From JAENWH01 sp038248745 (GTDB lineage Bacteria > Bacillota > Clostridia > Peptostreptococcales > Anaerovoracaceae), in the NCBI GenBank assembly GCA_038248745.1, contig JBBRXC010000087.1, forward strand, positions 1 through 7,140: a stretch of 7,140 nucleotides of DNA, written 5' to 3'. Shown piece after piece: positions 6,725 to 7,140 of the stretch; within the stretch, counting starts at the first letter, position 1; every line of letters begins with the position of its first letter. The notes below the pieces were generated by a model, which saw only the letters and a program-made list of their open reading frames with translations, had not been told where the DNA came from and ran no database searches. Position numbers and translations under genes: made by a program.

Positions 6725-7140
6725 AAACAAATTTTAAGAAAAAGGGAGAGAGTTCACTTCGGGTAATTCCTTTAGGGGGTCTAAACGAAATCGGAAAAAA
6801 CATGACCGTCCTGGAATATAAAGACGAAATTTTAATTATAGACTGTGGTCTTTCTTTCCCTGATGATGAAATGTACGGAATAGACATTGTAATACCGGAT
6901 TTTACCTATTTAATTAAAAATGCCGCTAAAATTAAAGGCATGATTATCACCCATGGGCATGAGGATCATATTGGCGGGATTCCATTTTTTTTAAAACATC
7001 TAAATGTACCAATTTATGGAACGAGACTTCCTTTAGGTTTAATTGGAAACAAACTGAAGGAGCATAAATTGACGGCTAATTTAAATGTTGTAAAAGCAGG
7101 CGATACTGTTAAATTAGGTTCTTTTAAAGTTGAAACAATC
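6721..7140 (+). CDS. rnj: Ribonuclease J, N-terminal part; 3' end lies outside the window
   Basis: Metallo-beta-lactamase/beta-CASP ribonuclease with 5'-to-3' exonuclease and endonuclease activity, acting in mRNA decay and rRNA maturation in Bacillota. Only the first 140 of an expected 550-600 residues are present. Seen: a short lysine-rich N-terminus, then LRVIPLGGLNEIGKNMTVLE (13-32), the RNase J hallmark; IIDCGLSFPDDEMYGIDIVI (39-58); and the metal-binding motif THGHEDHIGG (77-86) with H78, H80, D82 and H83. The beta-CASP and C-terminal domains are beyond the edge. J1 and J2 forms cannot be told apart here. It lies 16 bases after leuS with no terminator between, so co-transcription is likely. 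RNase J is clear from the motif spacing; the start is supported by the G-rich binding site. Confidence 0.94.
   Translation, partial: MKTNFKKKGESSLRVIPLGGLNEIGKNMTVLEYKDEILIIDCGLSFPDDEMYGIDIVIPDFTYLIKNAAKIKGMIITHGHEDHIGGIPFFLKHLNVPIYGTRLPLGLIGNKLKEHKLTANLNVVKAGDTVKLGSFKVETI

Larger units (their letters stand above)
1..7140 (+). other. Probable single polycistronic unit hisS-aspS-nadD-yqeK-rsfS-leuS-rnj
   Basis: All seven genes are on the + strand, with gaps of 18, 1 and 16 bases and overlaps of 4, 17 and 8 bases. No intrinsic terminator (GC-rich stem followed by a T run) is seen at any junction, and no gap is long enough for a promoter plus a leader. Promoters hidden inside coding sequence cannot be excluded. 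Any T-box or other aminoacyl-tRNA sensor would have to lie upstream of the window. Confidence 0.7.

Noticed and set aside
6985..6992. Run of eight T inside the RNase J gene as an intrinsic terminator
   Set aside because: No GC-rich stem precedes it; it encodes Phe-Phe in a conserved part of the protein.

Overview
The window is a densely packed, fully co-directional (+ strand) stretch of housekeeping genes from an AT-rich, low-GC Gram-positive bacterium. The gene content and order are hisS, aspS, nadD, yqeK, rsfS, leuS and RNase J. Strong GGAG-type ribosome binding sites, a preference for AGA arginine codons and a bacterial-type RNase J all fit Bacillota. The pairing of rsfS directly with leuS and the style of the proteins suggest Clostridia (Eubacteriales). 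This placement is an inference from gene style and order; genus or species cannot be called from the sequence alone.

Layout. Bases 1-963 are the 3' part of hisS (histidyl-tRNA synthetase), entering just before motif 2. After an 18-base gap comes aspS (982-2751). nadD (2748-3347) starts inside the aspS stop codon through an ATGA overlap. yqeK (3331-3894) overlaps nadD by 17 bases, and rsfS (3887-4231) overlaps yqeK by 8 bases. leuS (4233-6704) follows after a single base. The 5' part of an RNase J gene (6721-7140, 140 codons) follows after 16 bases and runs off the window. No gap exceeds 18 bases, so there is no room for separate promoters, T-box leaders or terminators. The whole window most simply reads as one polycistronic unit whose control region lies upstream of base 1.

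Function. Three aminoacyl-tRNA synthetases (His, Asp, Leu) charge tRNAs. NadD makes the dinucleotide precursor of NAD. YqeK is an HD-domain phosphohydrolase of the family that splits diadenosine tetraphosphate (Ap4A), a side product of aminoacyl-tRNA synthetases. RsfS silences the 50S subunit under starvation. RNase J matures and degrades RNA from the 5' end. The common theme is translation, nucleotide metabolism and RNA turnover.

No mobile element, CRISPR array, RNA gene, anti-phage system or other accessory module was found, and I see no evidence of a new biological system. The findings listed are modest: the gene order, start and stop couplings, and a few residue-level departures from family consensus.
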